DNA from: Rhodobacteraceae bacterium UBA2776
GTDB lineage: Bacteria; Pseudomonadota; Alphaproteobacteria; Rhodobacterales; Rhodobacteraceae
DNA length: 43,483 nucleotides
Assembly: GCA_002352425.1 (NCBI GenBank)
Contig: DEIK01000063.1
Span: 14,087-57,569, forward strand
Reading direction: 5' to 3'
Shown here: positions 7,648 through 16,585 of the stretch, in pieces
How the letters are laid out: every line of letters starts with the position of its first letter
Numbering within the stretch: the stretch's first letter is position 1
The notes under the pieces: model-generated
The model's input: the letters and a program-made list of their open reading frames with translations, nothing else
Database searches by the model: none
Told to the model about the DNA's origin: nothing
Position numbers and translations under genes: made by a program

Positions 7648-8275
7648 ATAAAGAAAGTATATCAGCTTCTGGTCGACGACGGCCTTCCAGAGACCAACCA
7701 TCTTTCTGAAGAATTTGTGCCGGTTGATGGTGATTTTAACAGTATCACGATCATTGATGAAACAGACGATGGCGGAACAAAACCATTGGGCGGTGATTTG
7801 AAAACCGGCCTCGCCATTGACCCAACGGGAGCGCCGACGCAAAGCCTTCGACGCAAGCGTCCCTATTGCCGATTTCATTCCGGCCCCTCGTGCTGCAATC
7901 TATGTGAGCGACCGCGCCAAGGACATAATCGAGAGTTTCGAGCCCGGCACACACCAGTTCATCCCGATGGACGTGCTCTCACGAGGAAAGATCATTGGAC
8001 GGTTGAATTACTTGATCATTGGCAACCGCCTTGAAACGCTGGATCGAGAACGAACAAAGCCGGAGATGGCTGTGAGCTCGAAGCACTGGGTTCGGGACTT
8101 CCGAAACCCTGCCAACAACAATCCGGTCTTCAGCTCTTCTGCGACAAAAGGAAAGCACCTATGGCACGACTTGTGCATCACATCATCGCGTCTGATGAGT
8201 GCGGAGCTCAAAGCTGCCTTCGACGACGCATCCATTCGAGGGTTAAAGGATCATTTCGGTTACGAACTAGTTTGA
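7648..8275 (+). pseudogene. Degraded second Imm11 copy (lost start, frameshift)
   Basis: A paralogue of the preceding gene. Its N-terminal half reads in one frame (IKKVYQLLVDDGLPET, then DETDDGGTKPLGGDLKTG up to APTQ) and its C-terminal half in the next frame (RRKAFDASVPIADF, then YVSDRAKDIIESFEPG and LNYLIIGNRLE). The switch lies at about 7840-7860 and needs one small indel. The codon aligned with the first copy's ATG is ATA (7648-7650), with an in-frame TGA just upstream, so the natural start is gone too. The 3' part still has an open frame of 152 codons from an internal ATG at 7817, but that would omit the N-terminal half. A sequencing error could explain the frameshift but not easily also the start loss. 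Confidence 0.8.
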
Positions 8276-8436
8276 CGTCTTATTCTATTGCACCAAACTT
8301 TTTGTAGGTTTTGAGCTATGATAGAGTTTGCATCGATCAAAGCTGCCATTCAAGCGAGGCGCAGCATCAAGCACTTTGGGCTCGCAGCCACCATTCGAAC
8401 TTTATTAATGCATGACCGGTCTGGGAGGGCGAACGA

Positions 8437-9126
8437 CTAAGGCCGCTCGCCCAGTGTTCTGATATCGATCTTCTCGGCGATGCTAAGTGCATCTTCGAGT
8501 TCGACGCCCAAGTAACGCACTGTGCTGTCGACCTTGGTGTGACCAAGCAAAAATTGTACGGTGCGCAAATTCCCCGTCTTGCGGTAAATCTCAGCAGCCT
8601 TTGTCCGACGCATCGAATGTGTACCATATCCGCTTGGCTCTAAACCAATTGCTGTTACCCAGACTCGCACCAATCGCCCATATTGGCGCGTTGATATGTG
8701 TGGGCGATCATGAAAGCGGCTCGGGAACATGAAGGCACAACCGATCATCTCCGGCAAGAACACCCAGTTCTCTACGGATTCACGTGTGTTTTCCGTGAGT
8801 TCAAATTGAACAGGCCGGTTTGTCTTACTTTGAATTACGGATGCCCGTTCACGAACTCGGTCGGCGGTTACAAGGTCAACCACTTTGAGTCGCACCAAGT
8901 CACAGCCACGTAATTTGCTATCGATTGCCACATTGAATAGCGCTAGATCACGTAGATTGCCTGCGATTCCGAGACGGGTTCGGATTGCCCAGACTTGTTT
9001 AGGTAGTAACGGACGTTTCTGACCTATGAGGCGACCCTTGTTCCAGGCTCTGCGCTTTGGGGTGACGGCGGGAAGTTGGACTCTTGGCGTGATTTGCCCT
9101 CCATGCCGCCCTCCGAACCCATACAT
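8437..9126 (-). CDS. Tyrosine recombinase / site-specific integrase
   Basis: A short tyrosine recombinase of about 230 aa with the full catalytic set, in the numbering of the chosen start: R73 (SKLRGCD), K101 (QSKTNRP), H170-x-x-R173 (HSMRR), H196 (GHTKVDST) and nucleophile Y205 (VRYLG). It matches the small plasmid/chromosomal integrase family that starts close to a TPKRRAWNKG motif and lacks a long arm-binding domain. The frame is open upstream to a TTG at 9249, but the methionine chosen here is nearer the conserved N-terminus. It probably catalysed integration of the surrounding patch, though no flanking direct repeats or tRNA target were found. It ends in IRTLGERP, and nothing downstream suggests a partner excisionase. 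Confidence 0.88.
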   Translation of the reverse strand: MYGFGGRHGGQITPRVQLPAVTPKRRAWNKGRLIGQKRPLLPKQVWAIRTRLGIAGNLRDLALFNVAIDSKLRGCDLVRLKVVDLVTADRVRERASVIQSKTNRPVQFELTENTRESVENWVFLPEMIGCAFMFPSRFHDRPHISTRQYGRLVRVWVTAIGLEPSGYGTHSMRRTKAAEIYRKTGNLRTVQFLLGHTKVDSTVRYLGVELEDALSIAEKIDIRTLGERP

Positions 9127-9245
9127 CAGCACCGCGCTGACGTTGAACCCCAACACTGTTTTCAACGGCGGCTTCGCAATTTGATGGAAACTGGGCGAGG
9201 CCGCGTATGCATCGGGCCGCTTTGAGCCCAGACGGACTATACAAA

Positions 9246-9815
9246 TCAATCAACCAACCCGTTCGCCTTTCCAAAATCGGAGTAACATTTCTCGCTACGC
9301 AATGCCTCCAACGTATCTTCTCCGACATTGGTTGGGTCGAGATGATATTCTGTGATGCCTGTCCCTTCGAGGACTCTGTTCATCAAGTTAAACAGACCGC
9401 AAACTTGAATTGCATCGAAAAGAGCTGCTTCTGACCAGTTCGCATCATAAACCGCCGTTGCATCTGCTTCCGTCATTCTTGCCGGAGTGCTCGTAAGCTT
9501 GCCACAATATGCCAGCAACGACTTCAGCTTTTCGTCGATAGGAGCGGATGCAAGGTCATTCATCATTGCTTCGATGTCGCTGATTTCAACACCAAATGCC
9601 TTCGCATGTACTGTATGCGCACCGTGACAGAATGCACACGCATTTAGCCCTGGAACGAAGGCCGCGATAAGTTCACGTTCAGCGATGCTAAGATCACTTT
9701 CACCTCGCATCACGCGGTTTTGGTATTCCGCCAATGGTGCAAGCTTGTCTGGCAACGTGCGATACACGTTGCCCAGATTTGCACCTTCGGGAAATGAAGG
9801 GAAAAGTCGTTTCAT
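9246..9815 (-). CDS. AhpD-like / carboxymuconolactone decarboxylase family protein
   Basis: A 189-aa alpha-helical protein of the peroxidase-related CMD family. The redox motif CAFCHGAH puts C60 and C63 two residues apart with H67 following, as in AhpD-type alkylhydroperoxidases. The C-terminal half (ALFDAIQVCGLFNLMNRVLEGTGI) matches the second CMD helix pair. The ATG at 9815, giving MKRLFPSFPEG, is preferred; the upstream in-frame start would add 19 residues with no family similarity. It likely reduces peroxides or acts as a thiol-dependent antioxidant in the cytoplasm. It lies on the same strand as and just upstream of the integrase, in what looks like cargo DNA. Confidence 0.8.
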   Translation of the reverse strand: MKRLFPSFPEGANLGNVYRTLPDKLAPLAEYQNRVMRGESDLSIAERELIAAFVPGLNACAFCHGAHTVHAKAFGVEISDIEAMMNDLASAPIDEKLKSLLAYCGKLTSTPARMTEADATAVYDANWSEAALFDAIQVCGLFNLMNRVLEGTGITEYHLDPTNVGEDTLEALRSEKCYSDFGKANGLVD

Positions 9816-10160
9816 CTTGGCATCTCCAAACCGAATGGTCGAAATGGCAACCGAAAGCTGGCTTGGCACCAAGCGAGTTTTCGCTAGCGCACCGCCGCGC
9901 CCCGTTCATCGACTTGATCGAAGTGAGGAGGCGAATTTCGCTGCATCAGCATCATGCGGGTTTGTCCGCAGTCTGTGAATTCGACCTCTGATCCCTGCTG
10001 CACTCTGCACGAATGGCTGGTTTTCCAGCAGCGCGGCTGCACCGAATTTTGCGCTGACGCAGTATTTTCCACGCTACGAGCGCATGCCGCGAGAAAATCA
10101 AACTCACACAATGGACTCAATCCAGACTTTCGCAACAATTTGCGCAACTCGTCACTTAAA
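9816..10160. other. Non-coding spacer at right edge of the accessory patch
   Basis: Several open frames exist on both strands, but none has a ribosome site, start context or recognisable sequence. The stretch is mixed-composition intergenic DNA of the type seen left of the Imm11 genes, ending at the rpmB terminator. No direct repeat of the patch's left edge was found by eye. Confidence 0.4.
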
Positions 10161-10189
10161 CAAAAAGCCCCGCCAAATTGGCAGGGCTT
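10161..10189 (-). terminator. rpmB rho-independent terminator
   Basis: In the rpmB direction the stem AAGCCCTGCC pairs with GGCGGGGCTT (one U-G wobble) around a 5-base AATTT loop and runs into TTTTTG. It begins about 25 bases after the rpmB stop. Strong stem, short loop and T-tract make this a classical terminator. Confidence 0.85.
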
Positions 10190-10215
10190 CTTAATCCGTC
10201 AAACCGAAGGTGCGT

Positions 10216-10509
10216 TTAGGCAGCGGCTGCTGTCTGCGCCTCGGCGATGTCTTTTTTGATTTTCAGGGCTTTCACGGAAAGCTCTGCGTCTTTGGATTTC
10301 GCCATGAAGGCGTCCAGACCACCGCGGTGGTCGACAGTGCGCAGCGCAGATGCGGAAATCCGCAATTTGAACGAGCGACCCAGAATGTCAGAAATCAGCG
10401 TGACATCATTCAGGTTGGGCAGAAACCGACGACGGGTTCTGTTTTTCGCGTGGCTGACATTGTTGCCAGACATTGGGCCTTTACCGGTCAGTTCGCAGCG
10501 ACGTGCCAT
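10216..10509 (-). CDS. rpmB: 50S ribosomal protein L28
   Basis: A 97-aa bL28, a late-assembling large-subunit protein near the E site. The N-terminus MARRCELTGKGPMSGNNVSHAKNRTRRRF is diagnostic if read in parts: the CELTGK start, the NVSHA segment and the basic RTRRRF run. A second conserved block, RISASALRTVDHRGGLDAF, follows. It carries an alphaproteobacterial-style C-terminal extension ending in EAQTAAAA. It is not paired with rpmG, so it is monocistronic, and it has its own strong terminator. Upstream spacing to the ABC transporter gene is about 150 bp on the same strand. Confidence 0.97.
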   Translation of the reverse strand: MARRCELTGKGPMSGNNVSHAKNRTRRRFLPNLNDVTLISDILGRSFKLRISASALRTVDHRGGLDAFMAKSKDAELSVKALKIKKDIAEAQTAAAA

Positions 10510-10570
10510 TTTATTCTTCCTTCGTCTCAGCGCCAGCCCGACGTGATCGTGGGCGGCTCGATAAGTAAAT

Positions 10571-10597
10571 AGGGCACCGACTCATGTGCAGTGCCCT
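10571..10597 (-). terminator. Possible terminator after the ABC transporter gene
   Basis: AGGGCAC and GTGCCCT form a perfect 7-bp stem with a 13-base loop, about 70 bases after the ABC transporter stop and upstream of rpmB. In that direction it is followed by ATTTACTT, a mediocre T-tract. The loop is long, so it could equally be part of the rpmB leader. Confidence 0.4.
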
Positions 10598-10664
10598 GAA
10601 TTCCGTTCGCGGTATTTAGGCGCTACAAGCGGGGGCGTCAAGGGGGTCGCACCCATTCGCCCCA

Positions 10665-12497
10665 TTATATATCCAACCCCAGAAAACCACCGGATTGGCG
10701 TTCCCACAGGCCAGCATAGATACCACCCTTGGACAGCAGTTCGGCATGGCTGCCATCCTCGACCACACGGCCCTGATCCAGCACGATAATGCGGTCCATC
10801 TGGGCAATCGTTGATAGGCGATGCGCAATCGCAATCACGGTTTTACCCTGCATCACGCCATATAGAGTCTGCTGAATTGCCGCCTCGACTTCGCTGTCCA
10901 GTGCCGATGTGGCCTCGTCCAGCACCAAAATAGGGGCATTTTTCAGAATCACCCGCGCGATGCCGATGCGTTGGCGCTGACCTCCGGACAGCTTTACGCC
11001 ACGCTCACCGACATGGGCGTTATAGCCGCGACGCCCTTGCGGATCAGACAGATCGGCGATGAAGTCATCCGCTTCGGCCTGTTTACAGGCGGCGATCATT
11101 TCGGCCTCATTGGCGTCTGGTTTGCCATAAAGAATGTTGGCCCGTACCGAGCGATGCAGCAGGGACGAATCCTGTGTCACCATGCCAATGCCGTGGCGCA
11201 GGCTGTCTTGCGTCACTTTGCTCACATTTTGCCCGTCGATCAGAATTTGGCCCTGTTCGGCGTCTTGAAACCGCAATAGCAGGTTTACCAGGCTGGATTT
11301 CCCAGCCCCGGAACGACCAATCAACCCAACCTTCTGCCCCGCAGGTATGGCCAGTGAAACATGATCCAACCCGCCGCTTTCGCGCCCATAATGGTGCGAA
11401 ATATCGTTAAATTCGATCTCGCCTTCGGAGATGACCATCTCGGAGGCGCCCGCCATGTCTGTCACCGAATGCGGCACCGCGACCGAGCGCAGGCCCTCGC
11501 GGATCACACCCATATGTTCGAATAAACGGATCGTCACCCACATGATCCAGCCAGACATGCCGTTCAATCGGATCGTCAGGGCAGAGGCCGCCGCCACTTG
11601 CCCAACCGTGACTTGGCCCTGCGTCCACAACCAAATCGCCATGCCCAGAACGCCAGTGATCAGCAAGCCGTTGATCAGGTTCAGACCCAGCGACAATTCC
11701 GTCATCAGCCGTAAAAACCGCTGGAACCGCAGGCGAAGACGGCGCATCGCCGACATCACATAGCGCTCTTCGCCCTCGCTATGGGCGAACAGTTTGACGC
11801 TCTCGATATTGGAATAGGCATCCACCACGCGCCCCGTCACCAGTGATCGTGCATCTGACCATTTTTCCGACGCCACAGAGACCCGCCGCGCAATGAAGCG
11901 CACGTAGCCGATGTAGATCAACAACCAAACCGACAGCGGCAACGCCAACCGGACATCCATTTGCGACAGGATAATGATCGCGCCAATCACATAGGTCAGC
12001 GCATACCAAATGCCCTCAAAGAACATGTATATACTGTCCTCGACCGCGACTCCCAGCTGCATCACACGGTTGGCCAAACGCCCTGCAAAATCATTCTGGA
12101 AAAAGCTCGAAGATTGCCCAAGCAGATGTTTGTGTGCACGCCACCTCACCTGTTCTTGCATGTTGCCTGCCAGCGTTTGTTCTAACAGCAAATGGTTCAG
12201 GGTGATGATCAACGGGCGCACAATGATGATAAAAACAACCGCCAGCGCCAGCTCAATGCCGTGTATGTCCCAAAACGCTGACGCCTCAGTACCGTTCAGC
12301 AGATCAATGATGCGTCCAGTATAAAAGATCAGGCCAGTCTCGACGATCGCCACTAAAATTCCAGTGGCCGCCATCCAGGCCATCAGTCTTTTGAACGGCG
12401 CGAATTGACTGCGCAAATAGGGCCACAAGGAATTGGGCGGCGTACTTGCATCAAAGGACCTGAAGGGGTCGACGAGATTTTCAAAGAAACGAAACAT
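10665..12497 (-). CDS. ABC transporter, fused permease-ATPase (exporter type)
   Basis: A 610-aa half-transporter. The N-terminal ~330 residues form a six-helix exporter membrane domain (hydrophobic runs such as AVVFIIIVRPLI and IGAIIILSQM). The C-terminal ATPase carries Walker A GRSGAGKS at about 394-401, the signature LSGGQRQRIG, Walker B ILVLDEATSALD and the switch histidine in AIAHRLSTI. It probably works as a homodimer in the inner membrane exporting a lipid, drug or peptide, and the family does not reveal the cargo. The ATG at 12497 (MFRFFENLVDPF) is the natural start; the open frame extends 33 codons further without similarity. No accessory periplasmic genes are adjacent. Confidence 0.88.
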   Translation of the reverse strand: MFRFFENLVDPFRSFDASTPPNSLWPYLRSQFAPFKRLMAWMAATGILVAIVETGLIFYTGRIIDLLNGTEASAFWDIHGIELALAVVFIIIVRPLIITLNHLLLEQTLAGNMQEQVRWRAHKHLLGQSSSFFQNDFAGRLANRVMQLGVAVEDSIYMFFEGIWYALTYVIGAIIILSQMDVRLALPLSVWLLIYIGYVRFIARRVSVASEKWSDARSLVTGRVVDAYSNIESVKLFAHSEGEERYVMSAMRRLRLRFQRFLRLMTELSLGLNLINGLLITGVLGMAIWLWTQGQVTVGQVAAASALTIRLNGMSGWIMWVTIRLFEHMGVIREGLRSVAVPHSVTDMAGASEMVISEGEIEFNDISHHYGRESGGLDHVSLAIPAGQKVGLIGRSGAGKSSLVNLLLRFQDAEQGQILIDGQNVSKVTQDSLRHGIGMVTQDSSLLHRSVRANILYGKPDANEAEMIAACKQAEADDFIADLSDPQGRRGYNAHVGERGVKLSGGQRQRIGIARVILKNAPILVLDEATSALDSEVEAAIQQTLYGVMQGKTVIAIAHRLSTIAQMDRIIVLDQGRVVEDGSHAELLSKGGIYAGLWERQSGGFLGLDI

Positions 12498-12803
12498 GAC
12501 AGGGGCTCGTAAAGTTAGAAAGTGGAATGCGTGATGAATGGCTAATGTGCATAGCCCAACAGGACCGGCAGTTAGCTGCTTGGTCGGATCCTGCAATAAA
12601 TCATCGGCGTTTTCCTTGTCATGTTACCCAATTAGGCTAGCGGAATTATTTCTGTCTGGAAAGGGGGAAAAACTTGGTGCCCATCCGAGCCCCTGCAAGG
12701 GGCGAGATATCGAGCGTTGCGTAGCAACTCCGCATTGTTACTTCTTTAATAGATCCGCTAAAAACAACCGCGCACCGCCTTAAGCCGCCAAGTCATCGTC
12801 AAC
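12498..12803. other. Spacer between meaB and the ABC transporter gene
   Basis: No gene is supported. Two small perfect hairpins stand side by side at 12689-12703 (GCCCC/GGGGC) and 12716-12728 (GTTGC/GCAAC). Neither is followed by a T-tract in the meaB direction. They could be processing or stability elements. Promoter elements for the ABC gene must also lie here but were not resolved. Confidence 0.35.
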
Positions 12804-13772
12804 TTAGCCCCCGTCTAAAGCCTTGCGCGCCGCCACCGCAACCGAGACCTCCCCCGCCGCAACTGCCGCTCCCAGCCGCTCCATCTTTGACCGCATTTCG
12901 CCCTCACTCAAACGCGCCAACAACCCCAGCCGAACCTCTTCCTCAAACCAGTGTCGCGCTTGTTTGGTGCGGTTGGTATCCCAATGGCCGCTGTCTTTAC
13001 GCCATTTCACCAACGCCCGCATTTCGTCCCACGCGGCATCAAGCCCGTCGCTTGTGATCGCCGAAACCAGCATGGCCTTGGGAAACCCTTCGGGATCGCT
13101 GCTGCGCTTGCGCAACAGCCGTAGGGCACCCGCATAGTCGGCACAGGTGCGCGTCGCAGCGGGCAGCAGATCGCCATCCGCTTTGTTGACCAAAATCATG
13201 TCGGCAATCTCCATGATGCCGCGCTTGACCCCCTGCAATTCATCGCCACCCGCAGGCGCCAACAGCAGCATAAACAGATCGGCCATGCCCGCCACCATGG
13301 TTTCGGATTGCCCTACCCCAACAGTTTCGATCAATACCACGTCATAGCCCGCGGCCTCGCACAGCATAACCGCTTCACGGGTGCGCCGCGCAACGCCGCC
13401 CAGCGCCGTTTGGCTGGGCGAGGGGCGGATAAATGCGTTTGGGTTGCGCGACAGCATTTCCATACGTGTTTTGTCGCCCAGAATTGATCCCCCAGAAAGG
13501 GTCGAGGAAGGATCCACAGCCAGCACCGCAACACGTAACCCCTGCCCCGTCAACATCATCCCGAAGGCCTCGATGAAGGTGGATTTCCCCACGCCGGGCG
13601 TCCCGGACAGACCAATTCGCAAGGCCTGCCTCTCGGCCCCTTTGACGGCCTCCAACAAGGCGACCGCTTGCTCACGGTGATCGGCGCGCGCGCTTTCGAT
13701 CAAGGTAATTCCACGGGCCAAGGCGCGGCGTTCGCCCGCGACAATGCGTTTGGCTTGGTCTGCAATATCCAT
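12804..13772 (-). CDS. meaB: Methylmalonyl-CoA mutase-associated GTPase MeaB
   Basis: A 322-aa P-loop GTPase of the ArgK/MeaB group, a G3E chaperone that protects B12-dependent methylmalonyl-CoA mutase (or ethylmalonyl-CoA mutase) and gates cofactor loading. Seen are the Walker A GTPGVGKST at 57-65, AVDPSSTLSGGSILGDKTRM (switch I), IETVGVGQSE (switch II) and the guanine-specificity NKADGD. The C-terminal region carries helices ending in VAARKALDGG. The mutase gene itself is not in the window, which is common in Rhodobacterales, where meaB can be unlinked from mcm. Monocistronic here. Confidence 0.93.
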   Translation of the reverse strand: MDIADQAKRIVAGERRALARGITLIESARADHREQAVALLEAVKGAERQALRIGLSGTPGVGKSTFIEAFGMMLTGQGLRVAVLAVDPSSTLSGGSILGDKTRMEMLSRNPNAFIRPSPSQTALGGVARRTREAVMLCEAAGYDVVLIETVGVGQSETMVAGMADLFMLLLAPAGGDELQGVKRGIMEIADMILVNKADGDLLPAATRTCADYAGALRLLRKRSSDPEGFPKAMLVSAITSDGLDAAWDEMRALVKWRKDSGHWDTNRTKQARHWFEEEVRLGLLARLSEGEMRSKMERLGAAVAAGEVSVAVAARKALDGG

Positions 13773-13903
13773 CAGTTTTTAGCCCTTCTCACAGATGGTT
13801 ATCCGATAGCGAGCGCCTGATATTGGTTAGCCCCGCTGCTTGGCCGCATCTTAATCTCAAGACAACTGGCATGAAAAGCCCGCATTGGAAAAGGAACATA
13901 GAA

Positions 13904-14050
13904 ATGGCACGTTTGAATATGATGAAAACGGTTGGGCTGATCTTGCTCTTGGTAATCGCTTTGACACTGCCCGCTGTGTTGCCGCAAACCAGCCAAACAA
14001 CCAACGGACAGATCAGCACCCCAGCGCCAAACGACCGTAGCAACGTATAA
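13904..14050 (+). CDS. Small single-pass membrane protein, hypothetical
   Basis: A 48-codon frame whose product begins MARLNMMKTVGLILLL and has one strong hydrophobic helix followed by a short Ser/Thr/Gln-rich polar tail. An AAAGGAAC motif lies 5-10 bases before the ATG, a fair ribosome site. The product would be an inner-membrane peptide or an uncleaved signal-like protein. I do not recognise a family. It sits between meaB (divergent) and hrpB (same strand), and about 50 bases separate it from the hrpB start, so it might be cotranscribed with hrpB. Confidence 0.4.
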   Translation: MARLNMMKTVGLILLLVIALTLPAVLPQTSQTTNGQISTPAPNDRSNV

Positions 14051-14098
14051 CCGCTGGATTTTCATGGCCTTTCGGGGCGAATTCACCGATAAGGCGGC

Positions 14099-16528
14099 AT
14101 GACAGATCGCCTGCCCATTGACGATGCCCTTCCGGCCCTGATCAGCGCCTTGCGTGATCATGGTCGCGCCGTGCTGCAAGCCCCGCCCGGGGCAGGTAAA
14201 ACCACGCGGGTACCACTGGCGATGCTGGATGCTGGCCTGTGCAAGGGCCGCATTCTGATGTTGGAGCCACGGCGATTGGCAGCGCGGGCGGCGGCTGAGC
14301 GGATGGCGCAGACTTTGGGTGAAAAGGTTGGTGATACTGTTGGCTACCGCATTCGCGGTGAAGCTAAGACTTGCAAATCAACCCGCATCGAGGTGGTCAC
14401 CGAAGGAATCCTGACGCGGATGCTGCAGTCGGATCCGTCACTCAAGGGCATTGATGCTGTAATCTTTGACGAATTTCACGAGCGCAGCCTGAACGCCGAT
14501 TTGGGCTTGGCCTTAACTTGGGAGGTGCGCGGCGCGCTGCGCGAAGATTTGTTGGTGGTGGTAATGTCCGCAACTCTGGATGCCGAACCCGTTGCGGCCA
14601 TGCTGGACGCCGCACCCGTGATCACCTCGCAGGGGCAATCTTATCCGGTCGAGACCCGCTGGCTGGCGCGGCCATTGCCCAAGACCAAACGCTTTGCCGA
14701 GGCCGCCGCAGAACTGGTTCGTCAAGCTGTTTCTGAAACCACAGGTGGCGTTTTGGTGTTCCTACCGGGCGAGGGCGAAATTCGCCGTGTGGCCGGAATG
14801 CTGTCTGGCCTGCCGGCTGATTGCCACGTCCACACCTTATTTGGAGCGATGGATTTCGCCGCCCAGCGCGCCGCTATTGCACCTGCCAAATCAGGGCGCA
14901 AACTGGTACTCGCCACGGCCATCGCCGAAACCTCGCTGACCATTTCAGACATCCGCGTGGTGGTCGATTGCGGCCAGGCGCGGCGCGCACGTTTTGATGC
15001 GGCGTCGGGCATGTCGCGATTGGTGACCGAACGGGTGACCAAGGCCGAAGCGGTGCAACGCATGGGACGCGCAGGGCGGGTTGCCGAAGGCACCGGCTAC
15101 AGATTGTGGACCAAGGGCGAAGAAGGCGGCATGGCCGCTTTCCCCCCCGCCGAGATCGAGGCGGCCGATCTGTGCGGTTTGGTGTTGGAATTGGCGTTAT
15201 GGGGCACTGCCGACACGGACGATATGGCCCTGCTGACACAGCCAAATCCTGGGGCTTATGAACAGGCCACGGCCCTGTTGTGCCAGTTGGGTGCGTTGGA
15301 CAGTGCGGGGCGCATCACAGCCCATGGACGCAGTTTGGCCAAGCTGCCACTGCATCCAAGGTTGGCACATATGGTTGCCCTTGCAGGGCCACAGGCTGCG
15401 TTGTTTACCGCCTTGTTGGCCGAGCGCGATCCATTGCGCGGGGCACCGGTTGATCTGGGTTTGCGTATAGAGGCTCTGCGCGATCCCAGACGTTTTGCCC
15501 GTGAACGACCTTATCAGGTCAACGCCGGTGCCATTCACCGCATTCGGGCCGACGCCAAACGGTTGCGGCGCGGCACAGACAGGGCCGATTTATCCCTCGG
15601 TGAAATGGCCGCGCTGGCCTATCCGGATCGTATTGGTTTACGGCGCAAGGGAGACGCGCCGCGGTGGGTGCTTTCCGGCGGCAAGGGTGCGATGATGCGC
15701 GATGATGACCCGATGGCGGGAGCGCGTTTGATCGTGGCGACCGATCTGGATGGCGACGCCCGCGAGGCCCGTATTCGCCAAGCCGTGGAGATTTCCGAGG
15801 CTGGTCTACGCGCCCTTTTTGCCGCGCAGATCACGTGGCGCGACCATTGCGCATGGTCCAAGCGCGAGCGCCGTGTTTTGACACGCCAACAGGAGTGCTT
15901 TGGTGCCTTGGTGTTGGCAGACCGGAATTGGCACGACGCGCCGGATCACGACGTCGCGCATGCGATGCTGGACGGGGTGCGCGAGCTGGGCCTACCTTGG
16001 TCGGCGGCTGCGCGTCGCTTTCAGGCCCGGGTGATGTTGGTGGACGGGATGCCGGATTTTTTCGATGACGCTTTGATGGAGCGTATTGAGACCTGGTTGC
16101 TGGCGCATCTTGTTGGGGTGAAAACCGCGGCAGACTTAAAGGGGTTGGATCTGTTGGATCCGCTTCGAGGCGCATTGACATGGGAGCAGCAACAGATGCT
16201 CGACCGGGCGGCACCCGCCCATTTCACCACGCCGCTTGGCAACAAAACCCCGATTGATTACAGCGGTGAAGCCCCCGAAATATCGCTGCGCATTCAAGAG
16301 ATGTTCGGCGTGACCCGCCACCCCCATATCGGCCGCACACCTCTGCGTGTGACCCTGTTGTCGCCCGCCCGACGTCCTGTGCAAACCACAATGGACATCC
16401 CGGGGTTTTGGGCGTCGTCTTATGCGGATGTGCGCAAAGACATGCGGGCCAAATACCCCAGACATCCATGGCCCGAAGACCCCACCCAAGCGGACCCGAC
16501 ATTAAGGGCCAAGCCGCGCAAGAAATAG
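14099..16528 (+). CDS. hrpB: ATP-dependent helicase HrpB
   Basis: An 809-aa DEAH-type helicase matching HrpB in length and order: Walker A APPGAGKTT at 28-36, a LEPRRLAARAAAERMA motif Ia, the DEFHERS box at 124-130, SATLDAEPV (motif III), VFLPGEGEIRR and ATAIAETSLTI (motif V), and QRMGRAGRVAEG (motif VI). Beyond the helicase core are the HA2-like and the HrpB-specific C-terminal domain, including WPEDPTQADPT at the end. HrpB acts on RNA or ribonucleoprotein; a firm cellular role is not settled in bacteria. It is monocistronic or coupled to the small upstream frame. Confidence 0.93.
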   Translation: MTDRLPIDDALPALISALRDHGRAVLQAPPGAGKTTRVPLAMLDAGLCKGRILMLEPRRLAARAAAERMAQTLGEKVGDTVGYRIRGEAKTCKSTRIEVVTEGILTRMLQSDPSLKGIDAVIFDEFHERSLNADLGLALTWEVRGALREDLLVVVMSATLDAEPVAAMLDAAPVITSQGQSYPVETRWLARPLPKTKRFAEAAAELVRQAVSETTGGVLVFLPGEGEIRRVAGMLSGLPADCHVHTLFGAMDFAAQRAAIAPAKSGRKLVLATAIAETSLTISDIRVVVDCGQARRARFDAASGMSRLVTERVTKAEAVQRMGRAGRVAEGTGYRLWTKGEEGGMAAFPPAEIEAADLCGLVLELALWGTADTDDMALLTQPNPGAYEQATALLCQLGALDSAGRITAHGRSLAKLPLHPRLAHMVALAGPQAALFTALLAERDPLRGAPVDLGLRIEALRDPRRFARERPYQVNAGAIHRIRADAKRLRRGTDRADLSLGEMAALAYPDRIGLRRKGDAPRWVLSGGKGAMMRDDDPMAGARLIVATDLDGDAREARIRQAVEISEAGLRALFAAQITWRDHCAWSKRERRVLTRQQECFGALVLADRNWHDAPDHDVAHAMLDGVRELGLPWSAAARRFQARVMLVDGMPDFFDDALMERIETWLLAHLVGVKTAADLKGLDLLDPLRGALTWEQQQMLDRAAPAHFTTPLGNKTPIDYSGEAPEISLRIQEMFGVTRHPHIGRTPLRVTLLSPARRPVQTTMDIPGFWASSYADVRKDMRAKYPRHPWPEDPTQADPTLRAKPRKK

Positions 16529-16585
16529 CCCCGTTTTTGTGCCCAAATACAGCGCCATAGGCATCCGGAGGCTACAACAAGCGGA

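Noticed and set aside
8319..8438. Short frame starting MIEFASIKAAIQ
   Set aside because: About 40 codons, no family, overlaps the integrase 3' side; not supportable.
9884..10147. Minus-strand open frame near rpmB
   Set aside because: Random-looking Cys/Ser/Arg-rich sequence without start signals.
13799..14179. Minus-strand open frame opposite the small membrane protein and hrpB start
   Set aside because: Antisense shadow of plus-strand genes, no similarity.
16136..16489. Long frames antisense to hrpB
   Set aside because: High-GC shadow frames; the sense gene has clear helicase motifs.
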